Positions 8,898-17,492 of a DNA stretch of 39,282 nt are shown here, in pieces. Within the stretch, counting starts at the first letter, position 1. The number at the start of each line of letters is the position of its first letter. Source of the stretch: Streptomyces phytophilus (GTDB lineage Bacteria; Actinomycetota; Actinomycetes; Streptomycetales; Streptomycetaceae). The position numbers were made by a program, and so were the translations under genes. The stretch is taken from the NCBI RefSeq assembly GCF_013870535.1, contig NZ_JACBXC010000004.1, positions 1-39,282 of the forward strand, given 5' to 3'. The notes below the pieces were generated by a model. It did not search any database and had not been told where the DNA came from. It worked only from the letters and a program-made list of their open reading frames with translations.

Positions 8898-11333
8898 CTA
8901 CCGGGTGTGCTTGTTCGTGGTTGGGGCGTTGGTGAGTTCCATCGTGCCCGTGGTCTTCAGCGGCGCGCCGCTGCCGTCCGCTGGGGCGGCGGTCAGTTCC
9001 CAGGTGTAAGTGCCGTCGTTGGCGTAGCGGCCGTTGCCGGTTCGGCCGTCCCAGGAGAAGGCGACGGCGGCGGCGTGTTCGTCGGCGGGGGCGGTGAATA
9101 CCGTACGGCCGGATTCGTTGCGGATCGTCACCTGGCTGTCGGTGGCCGGCTTGGAGAGTTGCCAGTCGGCGTCCCACCTGGGGTCGGCCGGCGACGCCAG
9201 GTTCACCGACTGCTCGACGCGCGCCTCGATCTCCGTCACCGGGGCAGTGGCGACACCCGGGTCGACGACGGTGATCCGGGCGTCGTCCTCCTTGGCGTAG
9301 GCGAGGGTGCCGCCGAAGCGGTCGGTCTCCACGAGGGGGCCGCTGTACCGGGACGCGAAGCTCTCGACGACGTACGGGTTCCCCCCGATCGGGGTGAGGA
9401 GGAGGCGGAGGCGTTCGCGTTGGTACGCGAGCACGTAGCCGTCGCCGAGGATGCCCCGCGGGGTGTACGTCGTCCGCCGGGTCTGCGTGTCGTAGACGCC
9501 GTGGCCGGAGTCGGTGATCCCCCGGGGGTCGCAGTCCCAGTACACCCAGTGCCCCACGGCCTGCATCTCCCTGGGCGCACAGCCGTTGTGGGTGAACGGC
9601 TCCGTCTCCGCCACCTCGCCGGTCTTCAGGTCGACCGCCTGGAGCGTGCCCTCCGTGACCCCGGGCATCCACAGCTCGGTGCCCCACACCGCGAGCCCGC
9701 CCAGGCCCCGGTGGACGCGGATCACCTCCGGTCCGCCGGAGGCGTCCAGGTCGACGACGTACTGCCGGTCGTCCGTGCCGCTCCCGCTCCCGCCGAACAC
9801 CACGTAGCGGCCGGAGGCCGAGCGGACCACCGAGTAGTGATCGGAGCCGGTCGGCATCTTCTCGCCGGTCTCCGGGTCCACGGCCGGTACGACCGTCCGT
9901 GTGCCGTCCGGCGCCAGCACGACCAATACCTGGTCGCCGTTCGCGTCGAGGGTGGCGACGGCGGTACGGCCGTCGCCGGTGCCGACCGGGCGCCGGTTCT
10001 GGTAGACGCGCTGCTCCGTGTAGCCGGTGGCCTGCGCGTCCGGGCGGGCGAGCAGAGACCGCTCGCCCACCGACGGGATCGCGCCGATGTCCCGCTGGTA
10101 GAGAGCAGGCAGGTACGTGGCGTCGTTCTCGGCCGTGACGAGCTGTCCGGCCGTGAGCGACAGGTTGGTGAGATCGGCCTGCTTGGGCGCCACCGCACGC
10201 ACCGCCCGCGGCGCGGGCGCCCCGTCGTCGCCGATGTGGACGCGGTGTACGGCCCAGTCCCGGGACGAGGTGCCGCCGGTGACGGCAACGCCGCCGCCCG
10301 GGACCTGCGCCATCCGCCAGCGGGCGTGCTCCAGCAGCCTCTCCGGCTCACCGCCGCCGATCGGCCGGGCCGTGAGGGGCGCGCCCTCGCGGACGCGGAG
10401 GTCGTCCGCGTGCTGCTTGAACTCACGCGTGGTCAGCAGCCAGTCGCCGACGAGCCCGAGGTGCGGGGTGCCCTCGTCGTCCGGGCCGAGTTCGATCTCG
10501 GTGGCGGCCGCTTGCGGGGTGGCGCGGGGCAGTACGCGGGCCGCGGTGTTGCCGCCTTCGGGCGCGTACCAGGCGATGTGCGTGTCCGAGAACACGAGTT
10601 CGGCGTTCGCGCCGGTCGCGCCCGGCAGCACCGGGACGACCTCGGCGGTCGCCAGGTCCAGCAGCCCGACGCCGCGGGTGCCGTCGGGGTGCGCGTACCA
10701 GATCGCGACCGTGCGGTCGTCGCCGCCGAGCGTCATGCCGTCTTCCGCGACCCAGCCGTTGAGGCCGGTGACCGGGGTGTCGACGAGCTGCCCGTCCGCC
10801 ATGCGCAGGACGTGCAGGACGCTGCGCCTGCCATCCGCGTCCTTGGTGGCGGTGAGCACCGTGGAGCCGAAGACGCCCCGGTAGAAGTGGCCTGCCGGCA
10901 GCGTGTACGTGGTGGTGGTGCCGGACTCCATGTCCTTCACCTGCACCTTGCTCGGGAAGCTGTAGATCGCGACGGCGTTCCCGCTGGTGACGGAGATGTG
11001 GTCGCTTCCGTCGATCGGGTTGGAGTCATCGCTCGGGCGCGAGGCGGGCAGGTCGACCGGCGTACCGTCGTCCGGGACCCACCGGTAGTAGCTGAGCGCG
11101 CTCGCGTCCGCGACCTCCGTGCGCTCCACGACGCCGCCGGGCCCGGCCCCGTACAGCGGATTGGCGACCGGCGCGAAGCGGTCGGGCGCCGGGATCGTCA
11201 CCGGGACGGGTTCGGCATGGGCGGCGGTCATGAGCGACGGCAGGGTTCCGCCGGCGGCCGCCAGGGCCACCGCGGTGGCGAGTCCAGCTCGCACGATCGA
11301 TCGTCTTCTGTTCGGCTTGCGGCGTGCGGCCAC
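8898..11333 (-). CDS. Secreted beta-propeller protein with FlgD-like Ig domain
   Basis: An 811-residue exported protein. It begins with an Arg-rich n-region (RRKPNRRRS), a hydrophobic core and a cleavage region near AAHAEP, typical of a Sec or Tat signal peptide. The body is a long run of repeated short beta-strand segments with GD/DG turns (VVFGGSGSG, LHVLRMADGQLV, VYDTQTRRTTYTPRG) that looks like a WD/PQQ-type propeller. The last ~80 residues contain FSWDGRTGNGRYANDGTYTWEL, the signature of the FlgD Ig-like domain also found at the end of many Streptomyces secreted proteins. No catalytic motif is evident; a surface-binding or scaffold role is a guess. GTG 11333 is preferred because GGAGGTG sits five bases before it and the signal peptide starts there. 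Confidence 0.75.
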   Translation of the reverse strand: MAARRKPNRRRSIVRAGLATAVALAAAGGTLPSLMTAAHAEPVPVTIPAPDRFAPVANPLYGAGPGGVVERTEVADASALSYYRWVPDDGTPVDLPASRPSDDSNPIDGSDHISVTSGNAVAIYSFPSKVQVKDMESGTTTTYTLPAGHFYRGVFGSTVLTATKDADGRRSVLHVLRMADGQLVDTPVTGLNGWVAEDGMTLGGDDRTVAIWYAHPDGTRGVGLLDLATAEVVPVLPGATGANAELVFSDTHIAWYAPEGGNTAARVLPRATPQAAATEIELGPDDEGTPHLGLVGDWLLTTREFKQHADDLRVREGAPLTARPIGGGEPERLLEHARWRMAQVPGGGVAVTGGTSSRDWAVHRVHIGDDGAPAPRAVRAVAPKQADLTNLSLTAGQLVTAENDATYLPALYQRDIGAIPSVGERSLLARPDAQATGYTEQRVYQNRRPVGTGDGRTAVATLDANGDQVLVVLAPDGTRTVVPAVDPETGEKMPTGSDHYSVVRSASGRYVVFGGSGSGTDDRQYVVDLDASGGPEVIRVHRGLGGLAVWGTELWMPGVTEGTLQAVDLKTGEVAETEPFTHNGCAPREMQAVGHWVYWDCDPRGITDSGHGVYDTQTRRTTYTPRGILGDGYVLAYQRERLRLLLTPIGGNPYVVESFASRYSGPLVETDRFGGTLAYAKEDDARITVVDPGVATAPVTEIEARVEQSVNLASPADPRWDADWQLSKPATDSQVTIRNESGRTVFTAPADEHAAAVAFSWDGRTGNGRYANDGTYTWELTAAPADGSGAPLKTTGTMELTNAPTTNKHTR

Positions 11334-11592
11334 GCAGCACCTCCAAAAGGCGTCGGAAAGGCGGCTGTTCAGCGCGAATCCACAAGGAAGGACGCGGCAC
11401 AGCCCCCGAGGAGGCGGCAACGTAACACCGCGGACCGCAGAATTCGAACGAACATGCATATGGGTCGTAGGCGGCTATTCCGGACATCCGTCCGGGGCGG
11501 CGCACTCACCTCGATGCGGGACCCCTCCCCGACGCGGGCCGCTATAACCCCGGAGAAGACCCTTCAGCCCTTCCGTGGAACGGAGTTCCCCC

Positions 11593-12141
11593 ATGAGGCC
11601 GCGCGTACGCTCCAGCCGTGCCGGGTTGTCCACCCTCGCCGCCGTGATCGCGGTGGCGACGGCGGCCACCCTGGCCGGCTGCGGCTCGGACACCGACGAC
11701 GCAGCGCAGTCCGACGGCGCCGACACCACGACAGTGTCGCCGTCACCCACGGACGAGGAGTCGGATTCGAAACCGGCCTCCCCCTCCCCCACCACCAAAC
11801 CCGACCCCACGACCTCCGAGTTCACTCCCCTCGCCCCGAAGGACGCAGCGGACGGGACAGACGTCGACGCCTGCGCCGACAGCAAGTGTGAGGTCGCGGT
11901 GACCGCGGGCACCACCATTCCCTTCGATCCGGACATCGGCGGGGTGACCATCGCCGACGTCGGCAAGAGCCAGGTGACGCTCGCGATGACCTACCCCAGC
12001 GGCGGCAGCGGCTCCATCCAGACGGGAGTCGGACCGCAGGGCGGCAGCTTCGGCAACGTCAACACGACGATCATCGAGTTCGGAGTGCTCGGCATCAAGG
12101 ACGGCACGGCGGTCGTGAGCTTCGCCCCCGAGGAGCCGTGA
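11593..12141 (+). CDS. Small secreted lipoprotein of unknown function
   Basis: A 182-residue predicted lipoprotein. A basic n-region (RPRVRSSR), a hydrophobic core and the lipobox ATLAGC mark lipidation at about Cys30. A ~45-residue Ser/Thr/Pro/Asp-rich linker follows, as is common for proteins that must reach through the cell wall. The C-terminal ~90 residues form a compact beta-rich domain with two cysteines (DACADSKCEV) and a Gly-rich segment (YPSGGSGSIQTG). I do not recognise the domain. It is divergent from the beta-propeller gene across a 259-base gap that must carry both promoters. The ATG at 11593 has CGGAG upstream; an in-frame ATG at 11575 lacks one. Confidence 0.75.
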   Translation: MRPRVRSSRAGLSTLAAVIAVATAATLAGCGSDTDDAAQSDGADTTTVSPSPTDEESDSKPASPSPTTKPDPTTSEFTPLAPKDAADGTDVDACADSKCEVAVTAGTTIPFDPDIGGVTIADVGKSQVTLAMTYPSGGSGSIQTGVGPQGGSFGNVNTTIIEFGVLGIKDGTAVVSFAPEEP

Positions 12142-12208
12142 CGCGCTGCTCCGGAGAAGCCCACACACCCACGGCTTGGTTGCGGACATCTCAATCTTCC
12201 GGCCGGGT

Positions 12209-12619
12209 CTACGCGGGCTCGATTCCCGCCACGGGGTCCTGTTCCGGATGCGTCCGGCGGGGGGCGAAGATCCGGAAGGTGTTGCCCTCCGGGTCACGGA
12301 AGACCACCCAGCGGATGCCCGTCTCCTCGTTGTCGCCGACGCGCTCCGCGCCCAGGGCCTCGACACGGTCGGCGTGCTGGGCCCAGTCCCGGCCGCCGTC
12401 GAAGTCGAGCATCAGGCGGTTGCCGCCCACGGGGAGTTCCCCGGGCGGCTGGTGGAACAGCCACGTCAGGGTGTTGTCGGCGAAGCCGATCGTCGCGAAC
12501 GCGGCCGCCGCGCCCTCGTCGACCTCCCGCTCCAGCACGGCGGCCCAGAACCCCGCCAGCGCCGCGGCGTCCGCACAGTCGAAGGAGTACATGCCGACCC
12601 TCATGCTTGCGGGGCTCAT
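12209..12619 (-). CDS. VOC family (glyoxalase/bleomycin-resistance fold) protein
   Basis: A 136-residue protein with the paired beta-alpha-beta-beta-beta modules of the vicinal oxygen chelate superfamily. The first module begins VGMYSFDCADAAALAGFW. The second ends with the very typical WVVFRDPEGNTFRIF, whose Glu is a common metal ligand. The position usually held by the first His ligand carries a different residue, so metal-dependent catalysis is uncertain. Members act as lyases, dioxygenases or drug-binding resistance proteins; the substrate is not predictable. It converges with the lipoprotein gene and is followed upstream by a small gene remnant. An alternative start five residues later (MRVGMYS) would also fit. 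Confidence 0.85.
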   Translation of the reverse strand: MSPASMRVGMYSFDCADAAALAGFWAAVLEREVDEGAAAAFATIGFADNTLTWLFHQPPGELPVGGNRLMLDFDGGRDWAQHADRVEALGAERVGDNEETGIRWVVFRDPEGNTFRIFAPRRTHPEQDPVAGIEPA

Positions 12620-12710
12620 ATCCGGTACCTCTCCCGTCAGGTGATGATCTCCACCCGGTACCGACCAGCGCCCCCGGCAAAACTCATCGCTGACCGCAAG
12701 AGACCCGGCC

Positions 12711-12840
12711 TCAGCCGAGGTCCGCGTCGAGACGGTCGATGTCGGTGACCGTCACCTCCAGGCCCGCCGCACGGCGACCGTGATCCTGGAAGCGGACGTG
12801 GCCCGGTCCGGCGCCGAGGAGGGTGCGCAGCTCAAGTCCC
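12711..12840 (-). pseudogene. Remnant of a minus-strand gene after marR
   Basis: Directly after the MarR stop, another minus-strand frame stays open to the stop at 12711. It reads plausibly as the C-terminal end of a soluble protein (LELRTLLGAGPGHVRFQDHG, then LEVTVTDIDRLDADLG). It has no start of its own and overlaps the last codons of marR in a different frame. I read it as the tail of a deleted gene; I cannot name the family. Confidence 0.35.
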
Positions 12841-13362
12841 GTCCAGCTGCTCCAGGCGGGCCAGCCACGTGGCCAGGAGGGTCTGCAGCTGGGCGGCCTC
12901 CTCGGGGGAGACTGCGTCGAGGAGGCCGCGCTCGTTGCGCATGTGGTCCGTGAAGGCCCGGTCGATCAGCTCGCGACCGGCCGAGGTGAGGGCAACCACG
13001 CGGCCGCGACCGTCGCTCGCCGAGCGGCGCCGGGTGACCAGCCCGTTGCGTTCCAGACGGTCGATCCGCTTGGTCATCGCGCCCGTTGTCACCATGGTGT
13101 GCGCAGCCAGTTCGCCGGGCGCCCGCTCGTACGGGTCCCCCGCCCGCCGCAAGGCCGCCAGCACGTCGAACTCGCCCTCGCTCAGCCCGTACTGGTCGTA
13201 GACGAGGCACAGCCGCCGGGTCAGCAGGGCACCCAGCCGGTGCAGCCGGCCGATCACCGCCTGCGGGGTGACGTCCAGGTCCGGGCGCTCCTGAGCCCAC
13301 TCGGCCTGGATCCGGGCGACATGGTCCAGCGGCGCTGCGCTGTTCTCCTCCACAAGGGCCAC
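12832..13362 (-). CDS. MarR family transcriptional regulator
   Basis: A 176-residue winged-helix regulator. An N-terminal helix (LHRLGALLTRRLCLVYDQYGLSE) forms the dimer interface. Then come the DNA-binding helices, GELAAHTMVTTGAMTKRIDRLERNGLVTR, and the wing RRRSASDGRGRVVALTSAGREL with the canonical D-x-R. It is divergent from an EamA transporter gene with only 39 bases between the two start codons. That arrangement is typical of a MarR repressor that controls itself and an exporter in response to a small-molecule ligand. A 37-bp nested palindrome lying across the EamA start is the likely operator. The ligand is unknown. Confidence 0.9.
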   Translation of the reverse strand: MALVEENSAAPLDHVARIQAEWAQERPDLDVTPQAVIGRLHRLGALLTRRLCLVYDQYGLSEGEFDVLAALRRAGDPYERAPGELAAHTMVTTGAMTKRIDRLERNGLVTRRRSASDGRGRVVALTSAGRELIDRAFTDHMRNERGLLDAVSPEEAAQLQTLLATWLARLEQLDGT

Positions 13363-13373
13363 GCTAGCGCACT

Positions 13374-13410
13374 AGCTTCGCAGGAAGATATATTTGCTTC
13401 CGTGGAAGCT
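13374..13410. promoter_or_regulatory. Nested palindromic operator over the EamA start codon
   Basis: A 37-bp doubly nested inverted repeat. The outer arms are AGCTTC (13374) and GAAGCT (13405); the inner arms are GGAAG (13383) and CTTCC (13397). Each outer arm is three bases from its inner arm, around a nine-base A/T-rich centre. The EamA GTG start (13402-13404) is one of the three-base spacers. A second short palindrome, GCTAG-N4-CTAGC, lies at 13363-13376. The likely reader is the adjacent MarR protein. Confidence 0.7.
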
Positions 13411-14373
13411 ACATTGCGCTGGTCGGTGATCACGGCGCTCGCACCGGTGGCGTGGGGCACCACGTACTACGTCACCGGGGAGTTCTTGCCGCCCGAACGA
13501 CCGCTGTACGGCGCGGCGATACGGGCCCTGCCGGCCGGGCTGCTGCTGCTCGCCGTGCGCCGGGCACTGCCGCGCGGCTCCTGGTGGTGGCGGTCCCTGG
13601 TGCTCGGCGTGCTGAACATGGGAGGGTTCTTCGCCCTCGTCTACGTGGCCGCGCAGCGCCTGCCGACCAGCATGGCCTCGACCGTCATGGCCACCGCCCC
13701 ACTGGTGATGACGGTGCTGGCCTGGCCCCTGGTCCGCGAGCCGCCGCGGGCACGACATCTGGCAGCGGCGGTGGCGGGCGCGGCCGGCGTGTGCATCATG
13801 CTGCTGACCGCGAGCGCGTCGATCGATCCCGTCGGCCTCCTCGCATCGGCGAGCGCCATGGCGATGTCCTCGTGCGGCTACCTCCTCGCCAAACGCTGGA
13901 GCGACGGCACCGACACCCTGGCCACGACGGCATGGCAACTCGTGGCAGGCGGCCTGATCCTGCTCCCGGCGGCCGCGGCCGTCGAGGGCCGGCCACCGGC
14001 GCTCGACGCTCCGGCACTGCTCGGTTTCGGCTACGTCGCCCTCGTCGCCACAGCGCTGGCCTTCGCCGCCTGGTTCGCCGGCCTGCGCCGGCTGCCGGCG
14101 GCGACCGTCGGCCTGGTCGGCCTGCTCAACCCGGTCACCGGCGTGCTACTGGGCACCGCAGTCGCGGGCGAGACGCTGACCGGACGCCAACTAGCGGGAC
14201 TGGCACTGACCTTGGCGAGTGTGACCCTCGCCCGTCCCGCCACACGCCGAGCCGAGCGAGAGCGGCCGGCCGACGCACCGCGGGTCACCTCTGCATGCCC
14301 TCCGGGATCAAGGACAGCAGGCGGTCGGCGCGTGGCAGTTCGCCGTTGCCTGCGCGGGCGACCGCGGTGGTGA
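13402..14373 (+). CDS. EamA/DMT family permease
   Basis: A membrane protein of 323 residues with ten predicted helices in two homologous halves, as in the drug/metabolite transporter superfamily. The first half starts WSVITALAPVAWGTTYYVTGEFLPP, a typical EamA opening. The second half has SASAMAMSSCGYLLAKRW and the terminal hairpin LLNPVTGVLLGTAVAGE. The likely role is efflux of a small amphipathic compound. Canonical EamA homology ends near residue 290; the last ~30 residues are Arg-rich and overlap a decayed minus-strand gene, so the native C-terminus has probably been replaced at a deletion junction. GTG 13402 is the only sensible start before helix 1 and lies inside the MarR palindrome. 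The leader is too short for a normal upstream site, so leaderless translation is possible. Confidence 0.82.
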   Translation: MEATLRWSVITALAPVAWGTTYYVTGEFLPPERPLYGAAIRALPAGLLLLAVRRALPRGSWWWRSLVLGVLNMGGFFALVYVAAQRLPTSMASTVMATAPLVMTVLAWPLVREPPRARHLAAAVAGAAGVCIMLLTASASIDPVGLLASASAMAMSSCGYLLAKRWSDGTDTLATTAWQLVAGGLILLPAAAAVEGRPPALDAPALLGFGYVALVATALAFAAWFAGLRRLPAATVGLVGLLNPVTGVLLGTAVAGETLTGRQLAGLALTLASVTLARPATRRAERERPADAPRVTSACPPGSRTAGGRRVAVRRCLRGRPRW

Positions 14374-14690
14374 GCGCGAGCAGTTCGTCTGCCCGCAGGC
14401 CGGCGACGCATTACGGCCGACGGCTTGGACGTCGCTGAGCAGCGGTTGGGCCGCCGCGTGGATCGTGTTCGAGCGTCTGCTCGTCGGCGCCGGTCCGGTG
14501 TGCGGCGATGAACGCGTCCGCCGTTGCCCGTGAGGTGGTCGACGACCAGGCGCAGTCAGGGTTGTCCGCGCGTCGAACACCGGCTGGTTGGTGCAGGTTT
14601 CCCCGGCGGCCGCACGCAGTCGGCGCAACCAGCAGGTGGGCGGTCTCGTGGGTGCGGGAGCGCGACTTGGGGTTACCGATGAACTGGGTG
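14285..14690 (-). pseudogene. Decayed minus-strand gene between eamA and the MFS gene
   Basis: There is no intact gene between 14374 and 14778. On the minus strand, short stretches look coding but sit in different frames. One ends at a stop at 14285 (LLALTTAVARAGNGELPRAD, then LIPEGMQR). Another further upstream reads SRTHETAHLLV and CTNQPVFDA. Frame changes and lack of a start indicate a dead gene. I do not recognise the family. Its 3' end overlaps the last codons of eamA. Confidence 0.4.
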
Positions 14691-14701
14691 CTTTGGTTCC
14701 G

Positions 14702-14751
14702 TATAGGTGAATTCCCATTCACCTGATACGGTGAATGGGAATTCACCGTAT
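14702..14751. promoter_or_regulatory. Twin inverted operators upstream of MFS-TetR operon
   Basis: Two 18-mers are exact inverted copies of each other: GGTGAATTCCCATTCACC (14706-14723) and GGTGAATGGGAATTCACC (14730-14747), six bases apart. Each is itself an imperfect palindrome with half-site GGTGAAT. The second is extended by ATAC and GTAT on its flanks. The array ends 27 bases before the MFS start and is the probable binding site of the TetR protein encoded at 16253. Confidence 0.78.
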
Positions 14752-14778
14752 CGTGCCGAGTCGCCGGAGAGCGCGTAA

Positions 14779-16248
14779 ATGACGGAACCCGCCCCGATAC
14801 CCGGCCTGCGGGGTCGGTTCACCATCCCGTCACTGGCCTTCGGCGGGATCCTGATGGCGGTCATGCAGACCGTCGTCGTACCGCTCCTTCCGGACCTGCC
14901 AAGGCTTACCGGCGCCTCGGCGGGAACGGTGTCCTGGACGGTGACCGCGACACTGCTCGCCGGCGCCGTACTCACTCCGGTGCTCGGCCGGGCCGGCGAC
15001 ATGTACGGCAAGAAGCGGGTGCTCATCTCGGCGCTGGCGCTGATGACGGTCGGGTCGGTGATGTGCGCGGTCTCCTCCGATATCACCGTGATCATCACGG
15101 CCCGTGCGCTACAGGGTGCGGCGGCGGCCGTGGTACCGCTGTCGATCAGTATCCTGCGTGACGAACTGGCGCCGGAACGCCGCGGATCGGCCGTCGCGAT
15201 GATGAGCTCCACCGTCGGGATCGGTGCCGCCCTCGGCCTGCCGCTGGCTGCCCTGGTGATCCAGTACGCCGACTGGCATGTGATGTTCTGGCTGACCAGC
15301 GCCCTGGGCGCGCTGGGGGTCGCAGCCGTCGCCTGGGCGGTACGGGAGTCGCCGGTCCGCGAGCCGGGCCGCTTCGACGTCGTCGGCACCCTGGGGCTCG
15401 CCGCTGGTCTGGTGTGCCTGCTGCTGGGCGTCTCCCAGGGCGGGCAGTGGGGCTGGACCAGCGGCCGCGTCCTCGTCCTCTTCCTCGGCGCCGTGGTGGT
15501 CCTGGCCCTGTGGTCGTGGCATCAGCTGCGCGCGAAGGCACCACTGGTGGATCTGCGACTCGCAGCACGGCCGCGGGTCGGCCTGCCGCATGTGACCGCC
15601 CTGCTCACCGGCTTCGCGTTCTACGCCAACACCCTGGTGACGGCCCAGTTGGTGCAGGCGCCGAAGGCCACCGGCTACGGGCTCGAACTGTCCATCGTCG
15701 CCACCGGCCTGTGCCTGCTGCCCGGCGGGATCACCATGCTCCTGTTCTCGCCTGTCTCCGCCCGGATCTCCGAGGCCCGCGGGCCGCGCGTCACCCTGGC
15801 GCTGGGCGCTGCCGTCATCGCCTGCGGCTATGCGGTGCGCATCGCCGACAGCCGCGATCTGTGGATGATCATTGCGGGTGCGACGGTGGTCTCGACCGGC
15901 ACCACCCTGGCCTACTCGGCGCTCCCCACCCTGATCCTGCGCGCCGTCCCGGCGGAGCAGACGGCCTCCGCCAATGGCGTCAACGTTCTGATGCGCACGA
16001 TCGGCCAGGCCACGTCCAGCGCCGCCGTCGCAGCCATCCTGGTACACCACACCAGTGAAGTGGGCGGTGCCCAGGTCGCCACGCTGCACGGTTACCTGCT
16101 GACATTCACCATGGCCGGCGCCATCGCCCTCGTGGCATGCGCCGCAGCCCTGGTCATCCCGCGCGACGCGGCGGTGGCCGAACCGCAGCGCCAGGCACGC
16201 CGCAGGGCCCCCGCCGTCGCCCCGGAGAGGACCGAGAAGGGAGCGTAA
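14779..16248 (+). CDS. MFS transporter (DHA2, 14-TMS drug efflux type)
   Basis: A 489-residue polytopic membrane protein of the EmrB/QacA group. The first-helix region contains LMAVMQTVVVPLLPDLPRL, the family's early motif for substrate-coupled transport. The loop GRAGDMYGKKRVL is motif A, and the region RALQGAAAAVVPLSISI is motif C-like for antiporters. The tail is Arg-rich and cytoplasmic. The ATG at 14779 is preceded by GGAGA at 14766. The gene forms an operon with a TetR regulator that starts five bases after its stop, and both lie downstream of the twin palindromic operators. This is the standard layout of a ligand-inducible drug efflux system. Confidence 0.9.
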   Translation: MTEPAPIPGLRGRFTIPSLAFGGILMAVMQTVVVPLLPDLPRLTGASAGTVSWTVTATLLAGAVLTPVLGRAGDMYGKKRVLISALALMTVGSVMCAVSSDITVIITARALQGAAAAVVPLSISILRDELAPERRGSAVAMMSSTVGIGAALGLPLAALVIQYADWHVMFWLTSALGALGVAAVAWAVRESPVREPGRFDVVGTLGLAAGLVCLLLGVSQGGQWGWTSGRVLVLFLGAVVVLALWSWHQLRAKAPLVDLRLAARPRVGLPHVTALLTGFAFYANTLVTAQLVQAPKATGYGLELSIVATGLCLLPGGITMLLFSPVSARISEARGPRVTLALGAAVIACGYAVRIADSRDLWMIIAGATVVSTGTTLAYSALPTLILRAVPAEQTASANGVNVLMRTIGQATSSAAVAAILVHHTSEVGGAQVATLHGYLLTFTMAGAIALVACAAALVIPRDAAVAEPQRQARRRAPAVAPERTEKGA

Positions 16249-16252
16249 GGGC

Positions 16253-16819
16253 ATGAGCACCCCCGCACCCGCCCCCCGGCGGGACGCCGAGACGAGCAAG
16301 CTCGCCATCCTCCGCGCGGCCCGGTACCTGCTGGCCCGGCGCCCGCACGCCGACATCACCCTGAAGGACGTTGCCGAACGCGCCGGGGTGAGCCCACCGC
16401 TGATCGTGAAGTACTTCGGCAACAAGAACGCCCTGTTCGCCGGAGTCATGTCCTTCGAAACCGACGCCAGTGCTCTGCTGGATGCCCCCCTCGGCGAGCT
16501 GGGTGCCCACATGGTCCGGCACATCCTCGAAGGCCAGCGCGAACGGGGTGTCGACCCGCTCCTGCGGATCGCTTTCGCTCCGCTGCACGGCCAGGACGGC
16601 GATGTCCTGCGGGTGAACTTCCGTACCCAGGTGGTGGATCATCTCGCCCTCCGCCTGGCCGGCCCCGACGCCGGGTTGCGTGCCGAACTGGCGGTGGCCC
16701 AGCTGGTGGGCCTGGGCGTGATGTACGGGATCGCGCGCGGCCCCGAGCTGCGCGCGAGGGCGATCGAGGACGTGGTGCGGCGCTTCGCCCCGACGGTACA
16801 GGTGCTGCTGACTCCATGA
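16253..16819 (+). CDS. TetR family transcriptional regulator
   Basis: A 188-residue TetR protein. The N-terminal helix-turn-helix region, LAILRAARYLLARRPHADIT then LKDVAERAGVSPPLIVKYFG, matches the family, with the recognition helix ending in the usual KYFGNK. The C-terminal ligand-binding half (residues ~65-188) is helical and carries the late LAVAQLVGLGVMYGIAR segment common in actinobacterial members. It follows the MFS gene by four bases and is co-transcribed with it, so repressor and pump are induced together. The twin inverted operators upstream of the MFS gene are its presumed target, and a partial copy exists near 17493. Confidence 0.88.
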   Translation: MSTPAPAPRRDAETSKLAILRAARYLLARRPHADITLKDVAERAGVSPPLIVKYFGNKNALFAGVMSFETDASALLDAPLGELGAHMVRHILEGQRERGVDPLLRIAFAPLHGQDGDVLRVNFRTQVVDHLALRLAGPDAGLRAELAVAQLVGLGVMYGIARGPELRARAIEDVVRRFAPTVQVLLTP

Positions 16820-17492
16820 CGCTGTCAGACAGGCAGCATTCCAGCCGCGCCAGCACAGCCCTGCCTCGCGCCCGTCGCCGGTCCTCCGCAAAACGCACGC
16901 GAGGTCCGGGCGTCGGGCAAGGATCTCCAGGCCGGGCCGCCGTTCGCCAAGACCGGCGGCGTCCGGCAGGTCGACCGCACCACGGTCACCTTGCGCAGTA
17001 CTGTCACCGACCCTGACGGGGACCGGTCCACCACGTCCATGAGCCCGGCCCGCTCGGTGCACCACGCCTGACAGCCCGGCAGTTGGACGAGCTCCACACG
17101 CTGTTCGGCCGCCGGCTCCGTTGTCCGGGTCGGCACGACGACCACGCGTGATCACGTGTCCTTCGGATGAACAGTCTGCATCTCCGCGCGGGGCCTCCCA
17201 ACGCCGGCTGCCTGCGCGCCTCGTCTCCGGCCCAGTGTGGACGACCGTGGGCGCCCCCGTCGCCGCCGGGGTCGGTCGAGGTGACGGGCTGGCCGACGTT
17301 CTGGGGCGGCTGGTGTCCCGGGCGACCAGGCCAGCGCCCTCCAGCCGTCGCAGTTCGGCGTAGGGGATGCGGGCACCGGAGGCCGCCGTCACTGATACCC
17401 GCCCGCTGAGCAGAGATTACCTTCATGCCCCCTCGCACCCGCCTTCATTGAACTCCCTGCGCCATAGCCTCACTTCCTGTCGCGCGGGTTGC
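16820..17492. other. Decayed intergenic DNA without an intact gene
   Basis: No intact gene is supported here. On the minus strand, 17309-17392 reads ASGARIPYAELRRLEGAGLV, which resembles the end of a small winged-helix or plasmid-type regulatory protein, but the frame degrades at once. A second minus-strand stretch around 16840-17110 (VELVQLPGCQAWC) is open without recognisable homology. I read this as remnants left by deletions. Confidence 0.35.

Noticed and set aside
8769-11891. 1040-codon plus-strand open frame over the beta-propeller gene
   Set aside because: Its translation is Gly/Arg/Val-rich with no domain. It is the mirror of a real minus-strand gene with signal peptide, ribosome site and FlgD-like domain; high GC keeps antisense frames open.
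12823-13401. N-terminal extension of the EamA frame back to 12823
   Set aside because: The added 193 codons are antisense to marR and unlike any transporter; the protein fits from GTG 13402.
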